NCBI GenBank assembly: GCA_902798965.1
Contig: CADBYS010000017.1
Span: forward strand, 1 to 56,907
Direction of reading: 5' to 3'
Source: an uncultured Bacteroidales bacterium
Lineage (GTDB): Bacteria; Bacteroidota; Bacteroidia; Bacteroidales; Paludibacteraceae
DNA: 56,907 bases
This document shows positions 18,199 to 26,421 of the stretch, one piece after another. A program made the translations under genes and the position numbers. The stretch's first letter is position 1. Each line of letters starts with the position of its first letter. A model generated the notes under the pieces. That model was not told where the DNA came from. It worked only from the letters and a program-made list of their open reading frames with translations, and did no database searches.

Positions 18199-19428
18199 AT
18201 GAATTATATTGACAGATTTCTGAAATACGTGTCGTTCTGCACCACGAGCGACGAGAACACGAACCTCACCCCCTCTACCCCCGGGCAGATGGAGTTTGCA
18301 CGATACCTTGCCGACGAACTGCGCGAGATAGGCATGCAGGATGTACAGTTGGATAGCAACGGCTACATCATGGCAACACTGCCAGAGTCGAAAGTCGAAA
18401 GTCAAAAGTCGAAAGCCGCGCCTGTGATAGGACTCATTGCCCACATGGATACATCGCCCGACGCAAGCGGTAAGCATGTGCAGCCGAGGATAGTAAAGGA
18501 TTATGACGGCAAGGATATCCTGCTCAACGAGGCAGAACAGATCATCCTCTCGCCGGAGAAGTATCCCGAACTGCTGCATTATGTGGGGCAAGACCTGATC
18601 GTTACGAACGGCAAGACCTTGCTTGGCGCGGACGACAAGGCAGGTATATGCGAGATCGTTACTGCCTGCGAGTACCTGATTAACCACCCCGAGATTCCGC
18701 ACGGCAAGGTGCGCGTAGGTTTCACGCCCGACGAGGAGATAGGCCAAGGAGCAGATCACTTCGATGTCAAGGCGTTCGGCGCAGACTTTGCCTACACCAT
18801 GGACGGCGGGGCGATCGGCGAACTGGAGTACGAGAACTTCAACGCCGCAGCCTGCACAATCAAGGTGCACGGCGTGAACGTTCATCCGGGTAGTGCCTAC
18901 CACAAGATGCAGAACTCCATGCGTATCGCCTTCCAGATTGCCGTCATGCTGCCGCGTTGGGAGACGCCCGAGCACACACAGGGCTACGAGGGATTCTACC
19001 ACCTGATAGGTATGCAAGGCACAGTGGAAGAGACGACGCTGACGTATATCATCCGCGATCATGACCGCGCACGCTTCGAGAGCCGTAAGCGCGAGCTGGA
19101 ACACCTGGTGCGCAAGGTGAATCGCGAATACGGCGAAGGTACAGCTGAGATCAATCTTCGCGATCAGTACTACAACATGCGCGAGAAGATCGAACCGGTG
19201 ATGCATGTGGTGGAACGCGCGAAAGACGCGATGACTGCTGTAGGCGTAACGCCCATCGTCAAACCGATACGTGGCGGCACAGATGGCGCACGACTCTCGT
19301 TCGAAGGACTGCCCTGCCCGAACATCTTCGCCGGAGGCGAGAACTTCCACAGCCGATTCGAGTACCTGCCTGTACAAAGCATGCAGGCGGCTATCAACGT
19401 AATACTGGAAATACTAAAAACAAAATAA
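18199..19428 (+). CDS. pepT: Peptidase T (tripeptide aminopeptidase)
   Basis: The 409-residue M20-family metallopeptidase removes the N-terminal residue from tripeptides in the cytoplasm. Metal and catalytic motifs are in place: [34 protein letters not shown] and [14 protein letters not shown], with GGTDGARLS near the C-terminus. A heptad repeat encodes residues 63-73 ([11 protein letters not shown]), inserted between the strand YIMATLP and the metal-binding strand [11 protein letters not shown], where other PepT proteins have only a short loop. It is followed by gcvT after 3 bases. Confidence 0.95.
   Translation: MNYIDRFLKYVSFCTTSDENTNLTPSTPGQMEFARYLADELREIGMQDVQLDSNGYIMATLPESKVESQKSKAAPVIGLIAHMDTSPDASGKHVQPRIVKDYDGKDILLNEAEQIILSPEKYPELLHYVGQDLIVTNGKTLLGADDKAGICEIVTACEYLINHPEIPHGKVRVGFTPDEEIGQGADHFDVKAFGADFAYTMDGGAIGELEYENFNAAACTIKVHGVNVHPGSAYHKMQNSMRIAFQIAVMLPRWETPEHTQGYEGFYHLIGMQGTVEETTLTYIIRDHDRARFESRKRELEHLVRKVNREYGEGTAEINLRDQYYNMREKIEPVMHVVERAKDAMTAVGVTPIVKPIRGGTDGARLSFEGLPCPNIFAGGENFHSRFEYLPVQSMQAAINVILEILKTK
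18387..18416. repeat. Heptad repeat inserted in frame in pepT
   Basis: 30 nt of four 7-bp units in a slightly different order (GTCGAAA, GTCGAAA, GTCAAAA, GTCGAAA, then GC). It is read in a different codon phase from the mutA and dnaX copies, yet again gives an open frame. Confidence 0.9.
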
Positions 19429-19431
19429 TAC

Positions 19432-20499
19432 ATGAAAACAACTCCTTATACCGACGTGCATATTGCACTCGGAGCCAAGATGGCAGAATTTGCCGGATTC
19501 TATATGCCTATCCAATACCCGACAGGCATCAATCAGGAACATATGATCGTTCGTGAAGGCGTAGGCGTGTTTGACGTGAGCCACATGGGCGAGTTTTGGG
19601 TTAAAGGCGAAAAGGCGCTGGACTTCCTGCAGTACATCACCACGAACGATGTAAGCAAACTCGAAGCCGGCAAAGCACAATACACCTGCATGCCCAACGG
19701 CCAAGGCGGCATAGTGGATGACCTGATCATCTACAAGTACTCGACGACGAAGTACCTGATGGTTGTTAATGCCGGAAATATCGATAAGGACTGGAACTGG
19801 GTGAACGAGCACAACACGTTTGGCGTGAGTCTGGAGAACGCTTCCGACAAATACGCTCAGCTTGCAGTACAAGGTCCGAAAGCCACGGAGATGCTGCAAC
19901 TGCTCACGGATGCCGACCTGAGTTCCATACCCTATTACTCGTTCCGCGAGTGGTCGTTTGCAGGCGTGCAAGGCGTGCTGCTCAGTAACACCGGCTACAC
20001 GGGCGCAGGAGGATTTGAGTTGTACTTCCCGAAGGAATATGCCATGCAGGTATGGAACGCTATCTTCGAGGTAGGCAAACCGTTCGGCGTAGCGCCTATC
20101 GGACTTGGAGCACGCGACTCGTTGCGCCTGGAGAAGTGGTATTGCTTGTACGGCCACGATATTGACGATACGACTTCGCCGCTTGAGGCAGGATTAGGCT
20201 GGATCACCAAGCTCGATGCCAAGGACTTCATCGACAAAGAATTCCTACAGAAGCAGAAAGCCGAAGGCGTAAAGCGCAAACTGGTGCACTTCGAGTGCGT
20301 AGACCGTGCTATACCGCGCAACGGCTACGACATCTGCAACGCCGAGGGCATAAAGATCGGTCACGTAACATCAGGCATCATGCTGCCTAACCGCAAGGTG
20401 GGTATAGGTATGGGTTATGTTATCGCACCCGAGGCAGTCAAGGGCAACACCATATACATCAAGATTCGCGAAAAATTGCAACCGGCGATGATTGTATAG
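19432..20499 (+). CDS. gcvT: Aminomethyltransferase, glycine cleavage system T protein
   Basis: The 355-residue tetrahydrofolate-dependent T protein takes the aminomethyl group from the H protein and releases ammonia and methylene-THF. Family signatures seen are [35 protein letters not shown], the folate region [13 protein letters not shown] and [11 protein letters not shown]. Length is normal. Other glycine cleavage genes (gcvH, gcvP) are not nearby, but glyA at 49038 acts in the same one-carbon cycle. It is the last gene of the run starting at 8400; a promoter for the next gene lies at 20571. Confidence 0.95.
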   Translation: MKTTPYTDVHIALGAKMAEFAGFYMPIQYPTGINQEHMIVREGVGVFDVSHMGEFWVKGEKALDFLQYITTNDVSKLEAGKAQYTCMPNGQGGIVDDLIIYKYSTTKYLMVVNAGNIDKDWNWVNEHNTFGVSLENASDKYAQLAVQGPKATEMLQLLTDADLSSIPYYSFREWSFAGVQGVLLSNTGYTGAGGFELYFPKEYAMQVWNAIFEVGKPFGVAPIGLGARDSLRLEKWYCLYGHDIDDTTSPLEAGLGWITKLDAKDFIDKEFLQKQKAEGVKRKLVHFECVDRAIPRNGYDICNAEGIKIGHVTSGIMLPNRKVGIGMGYVIAPEAVKGNTIYIKIREKLQPAMIV

Positions 20500-20570
20500 G
20501 CCAAAAACGGGCTTGTAAGTGGCAGAAAATGCAACTACGCTATACGATTGTAAAAAAAATCGGCAAAATA

Positions 20571-20602
20571 TTTGCAAATGTCAAAAATTTTTTGTAACTT
20601 TG
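20571..20602 (+). promoter_or_regulatory. Promoter for the PpiD-like foldase gene
   Basis: TTTG (20571-20574), 20 bases, TAACTTTG (20595-20602). A stretch of about 32 bases around it is nearly identical to the promoter at 4702, including ATTTGCAAATGTCA. Confidence 0.8.
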
Positions 20603-20679
20603 CAGCCGTTTTTCGCGTTCGGCTACACAGTCGCACGGATTGCGTTGTGCGCAATAAAAGCGACGTGTGCCTTCGCTCT

Positions 20680-20710
20680 CCCCAAAACCTATCTGCGATA
20701 GTTTTCGGGG
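20680..20710 (+). promoter_or_regulatory. Leader hairpin before the PpiD-like gene
   Basis: CCCCAAAACCTATC and GATAGTTTTCGGGG pair around a 3-nt loop with two single-base bulges. It lies in the leader, about 40 bases upstream of the start codon and without a following T run, so it is more likely an RNA stability or regulatory structure than a terminator. Confidence 0.5.
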
Positions 20711-20750
20711 ACCCCATACAAAACGAAAAAATATAAACTAAATTAACAAT

Positions 20751-22766
20751 ATGGCAACATTACAACGTATTCGCAACCATGGCGTATTCCTGCTGGTGAT
20801 AGTAGGTTTGGCTATGCTTGCATTTATTCTTGGAGACGTCCTTAACTCCAGTAGCTCGTATTTCAACAAGAGTCGCGAGTATATTGGAGAGATTGAAGGA
20901 CAGAAGATTCATTACACCGAGTACGAAAGTGCAGTAGAACAACTGACGGAAGTGTATAAGATTGAGTCGGGGCGCTCTGACTTCGATGAGGATATGCACG
21001 CACAGATCCGCAACCAGGTGTGGCAGATGTTGGTGGCTAAGTACACCCTGCAGGCACAAGGCAAGCTGATCGGTATGGATATCACATCTGACGAGTTATA
21101 TGAACTCTGCGCAGGCGCTCATCCGCACCAGCTCATCACTTCGCGCCGTATGTTCGCTGACCAGAACGGACAATTCAACCGCTCATACCTGCTTAACTTC
21201 CTCCAGTCTGTAGAGATGGAGACCGAGAACCCCGAGCAGGCAGCTAACATCAAGCAGGCCAAGAACTATTGGCTGTACTGGGAGAACGCTGTTCGCCTGA
21301 CGGCTATGCAAGAGAAGTATGTAGGTCTGATTCAGCATCTTGTAACCGCTAACAATCTTGACGCCAAGTATGCCGCTCAGGCTAAGCAGGCCAAGGTTAG
21401 CGTAGATTATGCTATGAAGCCCTACTACACCGTGGCTGACTCGCTGGTTAAGGTTAGCACGAACGATATCCGCAAGATCTACGACGAGCGCAAGCCTATG
21501 TACAAGCAGACTCCTAACCGCGACATCGCTTATGTAGCATTCCCCATCGTACCCAGCGAGGCTGACTACGAACTGGCTGAGAAAGCTATGCAGGCTATCG
21601 AGGAAGAGTTCCGCACCACCGAGGAGGTAGCAGTAGTTGTTAACAGCAACAGCGACGTTATGTACGACGGCCGCAACTATTCCGAGGCTACTATCCCCGC
21701 TGCTTACAAGGACTTTGCTTTCGCCAAGGGCGCAAAGAAAGGCGATTTCCTGCCGCTGAGCTACGATGCAGAGAGCCGCACGTTCCGCATGGCTCGCCTG
21801 ATGGATTGCGGTTACAGCACGCCCGACTCCGTACAACTCAAGGGTATCGCTACCCAAGAGGGCGAGGAGGATCAGGACTATGGCTGGCTGACCGAGAACG
21901 ATCTGCCGAAGAACATCGCCGAGCCGGCTTTCGCAGGTAAGAAAGGCACACGCTTCACCGTGAACCTGGGCATGGAAGACCGCACGTTCGAGATTACCGA
22001 CCTTACCAAGGCTACGCCGAAGGTAAAAGTGGCTATCATGGAGCGCGAGGTTACTCCTTCCAGCAAGACCTACGCCGCTATCTACAACCAGGCTAACCAG
22101 TTCGTGGTTAACAACCCGAACGAGGAAGCTTTCCGCGCTGCTGCCGAGGAGGCTAAGATGGAGGTAGAGACCGCCAACAACCTGCAAAAGATGGGCAACA
22201 AGGTGGCTGACCTCAAGTCGAGCCGCGGCATCGTTCGCTGGGCATTCAACGCCAAGGAAGGTCAGGTTAGTGACGTATTTGAGTGTGGCGACAAGTACAT
22301 CGTAGCCGTGCTGACAGCTTGCCACGACGGCGAGTACCGCGACTTCGAGGAGGTACAGGCTACCCTGCGTTACGAAGCTGTAAACCGCAAGAAAGCTGAG
22401 TATATCATCAAGGAGCTGGGTAAGGTTACTACGCTGCAAGAGGCTGCCGACAAGATGGGCACCGAGGTACGTCATATCGACGAACTGAAGGAGGACGCTT
22501 ATCGCTTTGGTACAGAAGGCATGGAGCCCGCTGTTATAGGTACGGCTTTTGCTGCCGCTGCCGGCGAGGTATCGAAACCTGTCAAGGGCAACCAAGGCGT
22601 GTACGTACTCGTTCCGGGTACAGTAGATCGTCCGACTGCCGAGATCGATTACAAGGCTGAGATCGCCAACCTGAACGCACGCACAAGCTACTCGCTCCCC
22701 TACCAGCTAATCAACAGCCTGGAGGAGAACGCCGAGATCGTGGATAACCGCGCTACGTTCCAGTAA
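20751..22766 (+). CDS. ppiD: PpiD/SurA-type peptidyl-prolyl isomerase, membrane-anchored
   Basis: The 671-residue protein has one N-terminal membrane segment (GVFLLVIVGLAMLAFILGDV, about residues 11-30) followed by a large periplasmic part. The SurA-N-like chaperone region includes YTEYESAVEQL and VWQMLVAKYTLQAQGKLIGM; parvulin-type isomerase segments follow, with GIVRWAFNAKEGQVSDVFE at about residue 500. The family assists folding of envelope and outer-membrane proteins in the periplasm. Length is close to Bacteroidales relatives. It has its own promoter and a strong terminator after it. Note the run of GCT/AAG codons, unlike the neighbours, consistent with high expression. Confidence 0.88.
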   Translation: MATLQRIRNHGVFLLVIVGLAMLAFILGDVLNSSSSYFNKSREYIGEIEGQKIHYTEYESAVEQLTEVYKIESGRSDFDEDMHAQIRNQVWQMLVAKYTLQAQGKLIGMDITSDELYELCAGAHPHQLITSRRMFADQNGQFNRSYLLNFLQSVEMETENPEQAANIKQAKNYWLYWENAVRLTAMQEKYVGLIQHLVTANNLDAKYAAQAKQAKVSVDYAMKPYYTVADSLVKVSTNDIRKIYDERKPMYKQTPNRDIAYVAFPIVPSEADYELAEKAMQAIEEEFRTTEEVAVVVNSNSDVMYDGRNYSEATIPAAYKDFAFAKGAKKGDFLPLSYDAESRTFRMARLMDCGYSTPDSVQLKGIATQEGEEDQDYGWLTENDLPKNIAEPAFAGKKGTRFTVNLGMEDRTFEITDLTKATPKVKVAIMEREVTPSSKTYAAIYNQANQFVVNNPNEEAFRAAAEEAKMEVETANNLQKMGNKVADLKSSRGIVRWAFNAKEGQVSDVFECGDKYIVAVLTACHDGEYRDFEEVQATLRYEAVNRKKAEYIIKELGKVTTLQEAADKMGTEVRHIDELKEDAYRFGTEGMEPAVIGTAFAAAAGEVSKPVKGNQGVYVLVPGTVDRPTAEIDYKAEIANLNARTSYSLPYQLINSLEENAEIVDNRATFQ

Positions 22767-22775
22767 TCAACACCC

Positions 22776-22829
22776 TATCAGCCAAGATTGGCTGATACAT
22801 GATAAGAGGTCGCCATTTGGCGGCCTCTT
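22776..22829. terminator. Bidirectional terminator between convergent genes
   Basis: Two hairpins follow the ppiD stop: TATCAGCCA/TGGCTGATA (22776-22797), then AAGAGGTCGCC/GGCGGCCTCTT (22804-22829) with one mismatch and a 4-nt loop. It lies between convergent ppiD and the methyltransferase gene. The first hairpin is almost the same as one at 28796-28815. Confidence 0.75.
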
Positions 22830-22856
22830 ATTGTATAAGCTAATCGATGCAGTTTA

Positions 22857-24107
22857 TCATATCCGTTGGCAATGGAGCAATAGCGGTTTGTCGGCGATGC
22901 GGCAACCGATGATATAGTCGTCGCCGCCATCCTTTAGCCGCAGCTGTTTGCGTAGTGCATCAGCAGCCAGCACATAGTTGCGCGTCAGCACGTTCGTACG
23001 CGTACATACGCGTTGTACATCTTTTACGCGCGTATATACACCTACAATCTGCCACCAACGCCCGGGAAGATTCTGCTTTTGACTTTCGACTTTCTGCTTT
23101 TGACTTTCGACTTTCGACTTTCGACTATTTAAATATAAATGCGTATTTCTATCTGCTTTCAGCAAGCCGTAACGTGCACTCAACAGGCGGAAACACCCGG
23201 CTTTTAATAGCGCTGCGTCAGGTTCATAAACATATAACCCGTTGAGTGCGGATTCCACGGAACTGTCGGAAACAAAAGAGATATATTGCACCTCTGCCCC
23301 ACTTTCCTCGTCCTGCGTGAACGAGAACACCTGCTCTCCCTCATCCGCTAACATAACGGCATAAACCTTTCCTGTTCCTTCCGACAATAGCAAAAGCTCT
23401 TTTACCTCGTTGTTCACGCTTACTACATAAATATCCCAACTGCCGCCAAGTTGTGCGACTGCCTGATGAAAATCAAGCATCGGCGACAACTTGAGCAGTA
23501 CACGGATTGATTGTTCTGTACGGATCTCACGGATTATGTCGATTACATTCGGCGTGCAGTCTTCCAACAGGAAAACTTTGCCGCCATGATTGTCGCGGCG
23601 TGCCGGATCCATATATAGAACCATTGGCCTTTGGCTGTTAGCCATTAGCTGACTAAGTTGCGTGACATCGAACGGCTCTGCGTGGCAATGTATCTCCTTT
23701 CCTGCCAAGCGGAAATTTTGCTCAGCAATAACTGCAAGCTCGCTGTTTTGCTCGAAGTAATGCGTCTCTTGCGCCTGTTCGCTCATAAAGAACGTATCAA
23801 CGCCATAGCCGCCTGTCCCATCGATCAATAGGATTTCTGACTGCTGTTTTCTGATATCTCCCAACACTTGCGCCTTGAATCGGGCTGTTCGTTCGCTGCT
23901 GCATTGCTCCAGATTCAGTCGCGGCGGATACTGCCAGCCTTCCATCTGCGCAAAGCTCGGCAGTTTGTCTTTCGTTCGTTGCCTGCCGTCAATCTGTTGC
24001 AAACAAAAACGGAAATCGCTATCCGAGAGCATCGGATAGCGTTTCCGTTGCAACGCCAACTGCGTTACATCCGCCTGCTGATTGTCAACTATAAACTGCC
24101 TCAGCAT
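22857..24107 (-). CDS. Class I SAM-dependent methyltransferase with THUMP-like domain
   Basis: The 416-residue protein has a methyltransferase domain with the SAM motif LLIDGTGGYGVDTFFMS (about residues 95-110) and the catalytic-type motif LYMDPARRD (about 165). A C-terminal THUMP-like region follows. The family is annotated as RNA (guanine-N2)-type methyltransferase-like; substrate is unproven. A heptad repeat encodes residues about 328-346 ([19 protein letters not shown]), just before the C-terminal domain (GRWWQIVGVYTRVKDVQRVC). A second, different 7-bp-periodic stretch lies at 23624-23651. Start at 24107 fits the family; a 30-nt heptad repeat lies just upstream of it. Confidence 0.85.
   Translation of the reverse strand: MLRQFIVDNQQADVTQLALQRKRYPMLSDSDFRFCLQQIDGRQRTKDKLPSFAQMEGWQYPPRLNLEQCSSERTARFKAQVLGDIRKQQSEILLIDGTGGYGVDTFFMSEQAQETHYFEQNSELAVIAEQNFRLAGKEIHCHAEPFDVTQLSQLMANSQRPMVLYMDPARRDNHGGKVFLLEDCTPNVIDIIREIRTEQSIRVLLKLSPMLDFHQAVAQLGGSWDIYVVSVNNEVKELLLLSEGTGKVYAVMLADEGEQVFSFTQDEESGAEVQYISFVSDSSVESALNGLYVYEPDAALLKAGCFRLLSARYGLLKADRNTHLYLNSRKSKVESQKQKVESQKQNLPGRWWQIVGVYTRVKDVQRVCTRTNVLTRNYVLAADALRKQLRLKDGGDDYIIGCRIADKPLLLHCQRI
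23071..23126. repeat. Heptad repeat inserted in frame in the methyltransferase gene
   Basis: Eight 7-bp units (TTTTGAC, TTTCGAC, TTTCTGC types on the plus strand). On the coding strand they read KSKVESQKQKVESQKQ. This is the longest coding copy in the window. Confidence 0.88.
23624..23651. repeat. Possible second-type heptad repeat (TTGGCTG/TTAGCCA) within the methyltransferase gene
   Basis: TTGGCCT, TTGGCTG, TTAGCCA and TTAGCTG follow each other with a 7-bp period and encode part of LMANSQRPM. A similar TTGGCAT/TTAGCCG/TTGGCTA set occurs at 56405. It is short, so chance remains possible. Confidence 0.45.
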
Positions 24108-24115
24108 GGCTTCTT

Positions 24116-24145
24116 GCTTTCGACTTTTGACTTTCGACTTTCGAC
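24116..24145. repeat. Heptad repeat between two minus-strand genes
   Basis: A 30-nt copy on the minus strand (same unit order as the pepT copy) fills most of the 41-base gap between the lipoprotein stop codon and the methyltransferase start. Confidence 0.88.
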
Positions 24146-24148
24146 TAA

Positions 24149-24613
24149 TCAGTACGTCATGACAATACGGAAATCCATCTTGTCAGGAGCAAGGCTCGTA
24201 TTCACCTCGTACTCGAAATCGGAGTCACGCACCTCAATCTGTACCCATCCTACGCCGTACACAAAGTCCACCGTGCGGGTGTAGAAATACGCTTGACCTT
24301 GGTTGTCAACCTCCTCAATATGAATCACATAAGGCAGCGAGTGTTGAATCAGCTCGTTGTTCTCCTTCATGAAGATGTAACCGTTCACATTGCCGTCGGT
24401 AAATACGTAACTCGTCAAAGCAGGCACGTCGAACTTGGCATAGAAATAGTTGTTGTCTGCAAAGTTCGAGTAGTCCCATTGCGTCACGCTCAGGTCAGCA
24501 ATCTTCCAGTTCATGCCCTCACCTTGAGGACCTTGAGGGCCTTGCGGACCTTGAGGACCGCGACACGCACTCAGCATTATCACGCCGAGCATCAATATTA
24601 GAATCTTTTTCAT
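24149..24613 (-). CDS. Small lipoprotein with a collagen-like GPQ stretch
   Basis: The start at 24613 gives a lipoprotein signal (MKKILILMLGVIMLSAC) with lipobox Cys at residue 17. Immediately after it come four GPQ triplets (GPQGPQGPQGPQG), a collagen-like linker often seen at this position in Bacteroidota lipoproteins. The remaining 120 residues are predicted beta-rich, with repeated aromatic residues and no motif I can assign. The protein should sit in the outer membrane or face the periplasm. An in-frame start 21 bases upstream would put residues before the signal and is less likely. It has its own promoter at 24642 and probably drives the methyltransferase gene as well. Confidence 0.75.
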   Translation of the reverse strand: MKKILILMLGVIMLSACRGPQGPQGPQGPQGEGMNWKIADLSVTQWDYSNFADNNYFYAKFDVPALTSYVFTDGNVNGYIFMKENNELIQHSLPYVIHIEEVDNQGQAYFYTRTVDFVYGVGWVQIEVRDSDFEYEVNTSLAPDKMDFRIVMTY

Positions 24614-24641
24614 AATTCTTGCCATTTTTCGCAATTTGGCG

Positions 24642-24673
24642 CAAAGTTACAAAAAAAAATCCATATTTGCAAA
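24642..24673 (-). promoter_or_regulatory. Promoter for the lipoprotein gene
   Basis: On the minus strand TTTG (24673-24670), 20 bases, TAACTTTG (24649-24642). The -33 element lies in the palindrome ATTTGCAAAT (24665-24674). Confidence 0.78.
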
Positions 24674-24751
24674 TATTTGCAACAGTTTTGTCTATTTTTT
24701 GCATAATATTGCACTTTTTGCCCGCTACATGCATCTTTTTTTACCAAAATA

Positions 24752-24783
24752 TTTGCAAATGTCATTTTTTTTTCGTACCTTTG
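24752..24783 (+). promoter_or_regulatory. Promoter for the antitoxin-like/zeta toxin remnant
   Basis: TTTG (24752-24755), 20 bases, TACCTTTG (24776-24783), again with ATTTGCAAATGTCA. It is divergent from the lipoprotein promoter, with about 80 bases between the two -33 elements. Confidence 0.78.
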
Positions 24784-24837
24784 CATCCGCAAAGGTTAAA
24801 AGACAAATGTAAGAAAACATACTAAGTATAAATTTGT

Positions 24838-24993
24838 ATGGACGACTATCGTTTTATAGATATTGACCACGAGCCGACTGATGAACAGTTGGCACAACTC
24901 ATGCATGAGGTTGCTGTGGAAGCCAAAGAACGGCACGATAAGGCACATGCTGCCTATTTTGCGCATATAAGACAAATGGCACACGCTATATGA
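24838..24993 (+). CDS. Small acidic protein upstream of a zeta-toxin remnant, putative antitoxin
   Basis: This 51-residue ORF (MDDYRFIDIDHEPTDEQLAQ onward) is helical and charged, with His/Glu-rich spacing. It overlaps the next frame by the ATGA arrangement at 24990, typical of translational coupling in toxin-antitoxin pairs. Its place directly before a zeta-toxin-like P-loop ORF suggests an antitoxin or accessory role; no named family can be assigned from sequence alone. It has a clear promoter at 24752 and looks intact, while its partner is broken. Confidence 0.6.
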   Translation: MDDYRFIDIDHEPTDEQLAQLMHEVAVEAKERHDKAHAAYFAHIRQMAHAI

Positions 24994-25153
24994 GAAAACC
25001 TGTTCTGATAGTAATCTGCGGCCCGAATGGTTCAGGCAAGACTTCGACTACTCGTTTGGTTATCAAGCATGCCTGGGCGGAACAATGTTTGCCAAGAAAT
25101 ATGTCGAATCATTCCCACAATGGACTGAAACGATACTAGAAGCAGTTCAATAA
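24990..25153 (+). pseudogene. Truncated zeta-toxin family P-loop kinase
   Basis: The frame from 24990 gives MRKPVLIVICGPNGSGKTST, a Walker A motif in the context of zeta-toxin-like kinases, then RLVIKHAWAE. Here intact members have a long central region that is missing. The frame shifts and a different frame gives KKYVESFPQWTETILEAVQ with a stop at 25153, resembling a C-terminus of this kind of protein. I read this as an internally deleted gene of which about 50 residues remain. Zeta toxins phosphorylate UDP-GlcNAc in known cases. The remnant cannot be active. Confidence 0.6.
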
Positions 25154-25221
25154 TTCGTCGCTTGCCGACGCTAACAGCAATATAGCTGACCTCAGCAGCA
25201 TAAAAAAGTGAGGACATAATG

Positions 25222-25460
25222 AAAAAGCGTTTACACGCTTGTAATCTGATTTCTCGAAATGTAGGAAGTTGAGAGATTAGTTATTCAGAAAGCAAGTTAG
25301 TAGATGCTCACGAGTGTACAACTCGCCCACACTAATGGATTGCCATATCCTTTAGTGTGTTGGCGGATATATACACGGCGCGAGTAACTATTGTTTCTGA
25401 TAACTAAGGCATTTCCTACAGCCTCGAGAAACGGATAACAATCAGTTATTCGCGTTTTTT
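25222..25460 (+). ncRNA. Putative structured RNA element, copy B
   Basis: This 239-nt stretch has the same plan as copy A at 870: A-rich start AAAAAGCG with a hairpin GCGTTTACACGC, and complementary end CGCGTTTTTT (25451-25460). Nested perfect helices are 25250-25257 with 25424-25431 (8 bp), 25260-25267 with 25413-25420 (8 bp), 25277-25283 with 25401-25407 (7 bp) and 25285-25291 with 25394-25400 (7 bp). The core has AGATGCTCACGAGTGT (25302-25317), 15 of 16 bases identical to copy A, and ACGGCGCGAG (25375-25384). An internal hairpin CACACTAA/TTAGTGTG is specific to this copy. The flank GACATAAT is also shared. RNA class not recognised. Confidence 0.58.
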
Positions 25461-25468
25461 GTATTTAC

Positions 25469-26197
25469 ATGTTTATGAAAAACAAAGTTATTTTTTTGTT
25501 AGTTATTTTAAATGTGCTGTTATTTGCTACAGTAACATATTTGGCAATTCACACTGGGTACATTAAAAGGAATTTTATTCGATTAGGAATAATATCGCCG
25601 CCACAAGATAGTGTACTTCCTATGGATTATTGGTGTATTCAAGGCTGGACAAATACTTTAGAGAAACTCAATATACAAGCTGATATTGTGTTCTTCGGCA
25701 ATTCCATAACATGTGGTAGTTCCTTCCATGATTATTTTCCAGACAAGAAAATAATCAATTTAGGGTACCCTGGCGACAATATCAAAGGAATGCTATATAG
25801 AATAGACATGCTTAAAGCTGTAAAGCCACATAAATGTTTTATTATGGCAGGTATTAATGATTCATGGCGACCAAAAGAAGAGATTATAACACAATATAGG
25901 GATCTAATAATCCAATTAAAATATGAAATGCCAAAAGTTCAATTTTACATTGAAAGTATTCTCCCTGTTAATAGTTGTCGTTTCGAAAATTATTGCAATA
26001 ACACAAAAATAGCAGAAATAAATATAGAGTTAGCAAGAATAGCCACAGAATTTGATTGTCCTTACATTGATTTATATACTTTATACATAGACGAGTTTAG
26101 TGAGCTTCCCATGTCGCTTTCTCCAGACGGGGTCCACTTGTTCCATGATAGTTATGATAGATGGGCGGATATTATCCGACCATATATTTATCAATAA
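25469..26197 (+). CDS. SGNH/GDSL-family hydrolase with N-terminal membrane anchor
   Basis: The 242-residue protein starts with a hydrophobic segment (VIFLLVILNVLLFATVTYLA) that acts as anchor or uncleaved signal. The SGNH blocks are visible: block I FFGNSITCG (the GDS Ser), block II LGYPGDN (Gly), block III AGINDSW (Asn) and block V SPDGVHLF (Asp and His). The family hydrolyses ester bonds, often acetyl groups on sugars or lipids; the substrate is not evident. The codon use is A/T-rich (many AAA, TTA, ATA codons), in clear contrast with the surrounding genes, which suggests recent transfer. It follows the structured element directly by 8 bases and is closed by a strong terminator. Confidence 0.85.
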   Translation: MFMKNKVIFLLVILNVLLFATVTYLAIHTGYIKRNFIRLGIISPPQDSVLPMDYWCIQGWTNTLEKLNIQADIVFFGNSITCGSSFHDYFPDKKIINLGYPGDNIKGMLYRIDMLKAVKPHKCFIMAGINDSWRPKEEIITQYRDLIIQLKYEMPKVQFYIESILPVNSCRFENYCNNTKIAEINIELARIATEFDCPYIDLYTLYIDEFSELPMSLSPDGVHLFHDSYDRWADIIRPYIYQ

Positions 26198-26302
26198 TCC
26201 AACTAATTGATATCATAGTACCCCTGTACGATTAGTCGTCAGCAGGAAGATTTACATGTTTTTATTGTGATAGCGACAATTGACAATCCATCAAAACGAA
26301 TC

Positions 26303-26338
26303 AAGAAGTATCAGCGGCAATGACCGCTGATACTTCTT
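26303..26338 (+). terminator. Rho-independent terminator after the SGNH hydrolase
   Basis: Perfect 15-bp stem AAGAAGTATCAGCGG (26303-26317) and its complement (26324-26338) with a 6-nt loop and a short T run. Confidence 0.85.
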
Positions 26339-26391
26339 TTGCAATCTTTCTGAAAATAAATGGATTATAAGATTTTATTAGTTAAACTCCT

Positions 26392-26408
26392 AAATCCCCC
26401 GCGATTTT
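26392..26408. repeat. AAATCCCCCGCGATTTT repeat, single copy downstream of the ATPase gene
   Basis: One 17-nt copy of the core of the 33-bp array at 27830-27945. It lies 14 bases beyond the stop-codon end of the ATPase gene, so the gene is bracketed by the same repeat in the same orientation. The core contains the palindrome AAATC, six bases, GATTT. Confidence 0.8.
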
Positions 26409-26421
26409 GATGCTACATTCA

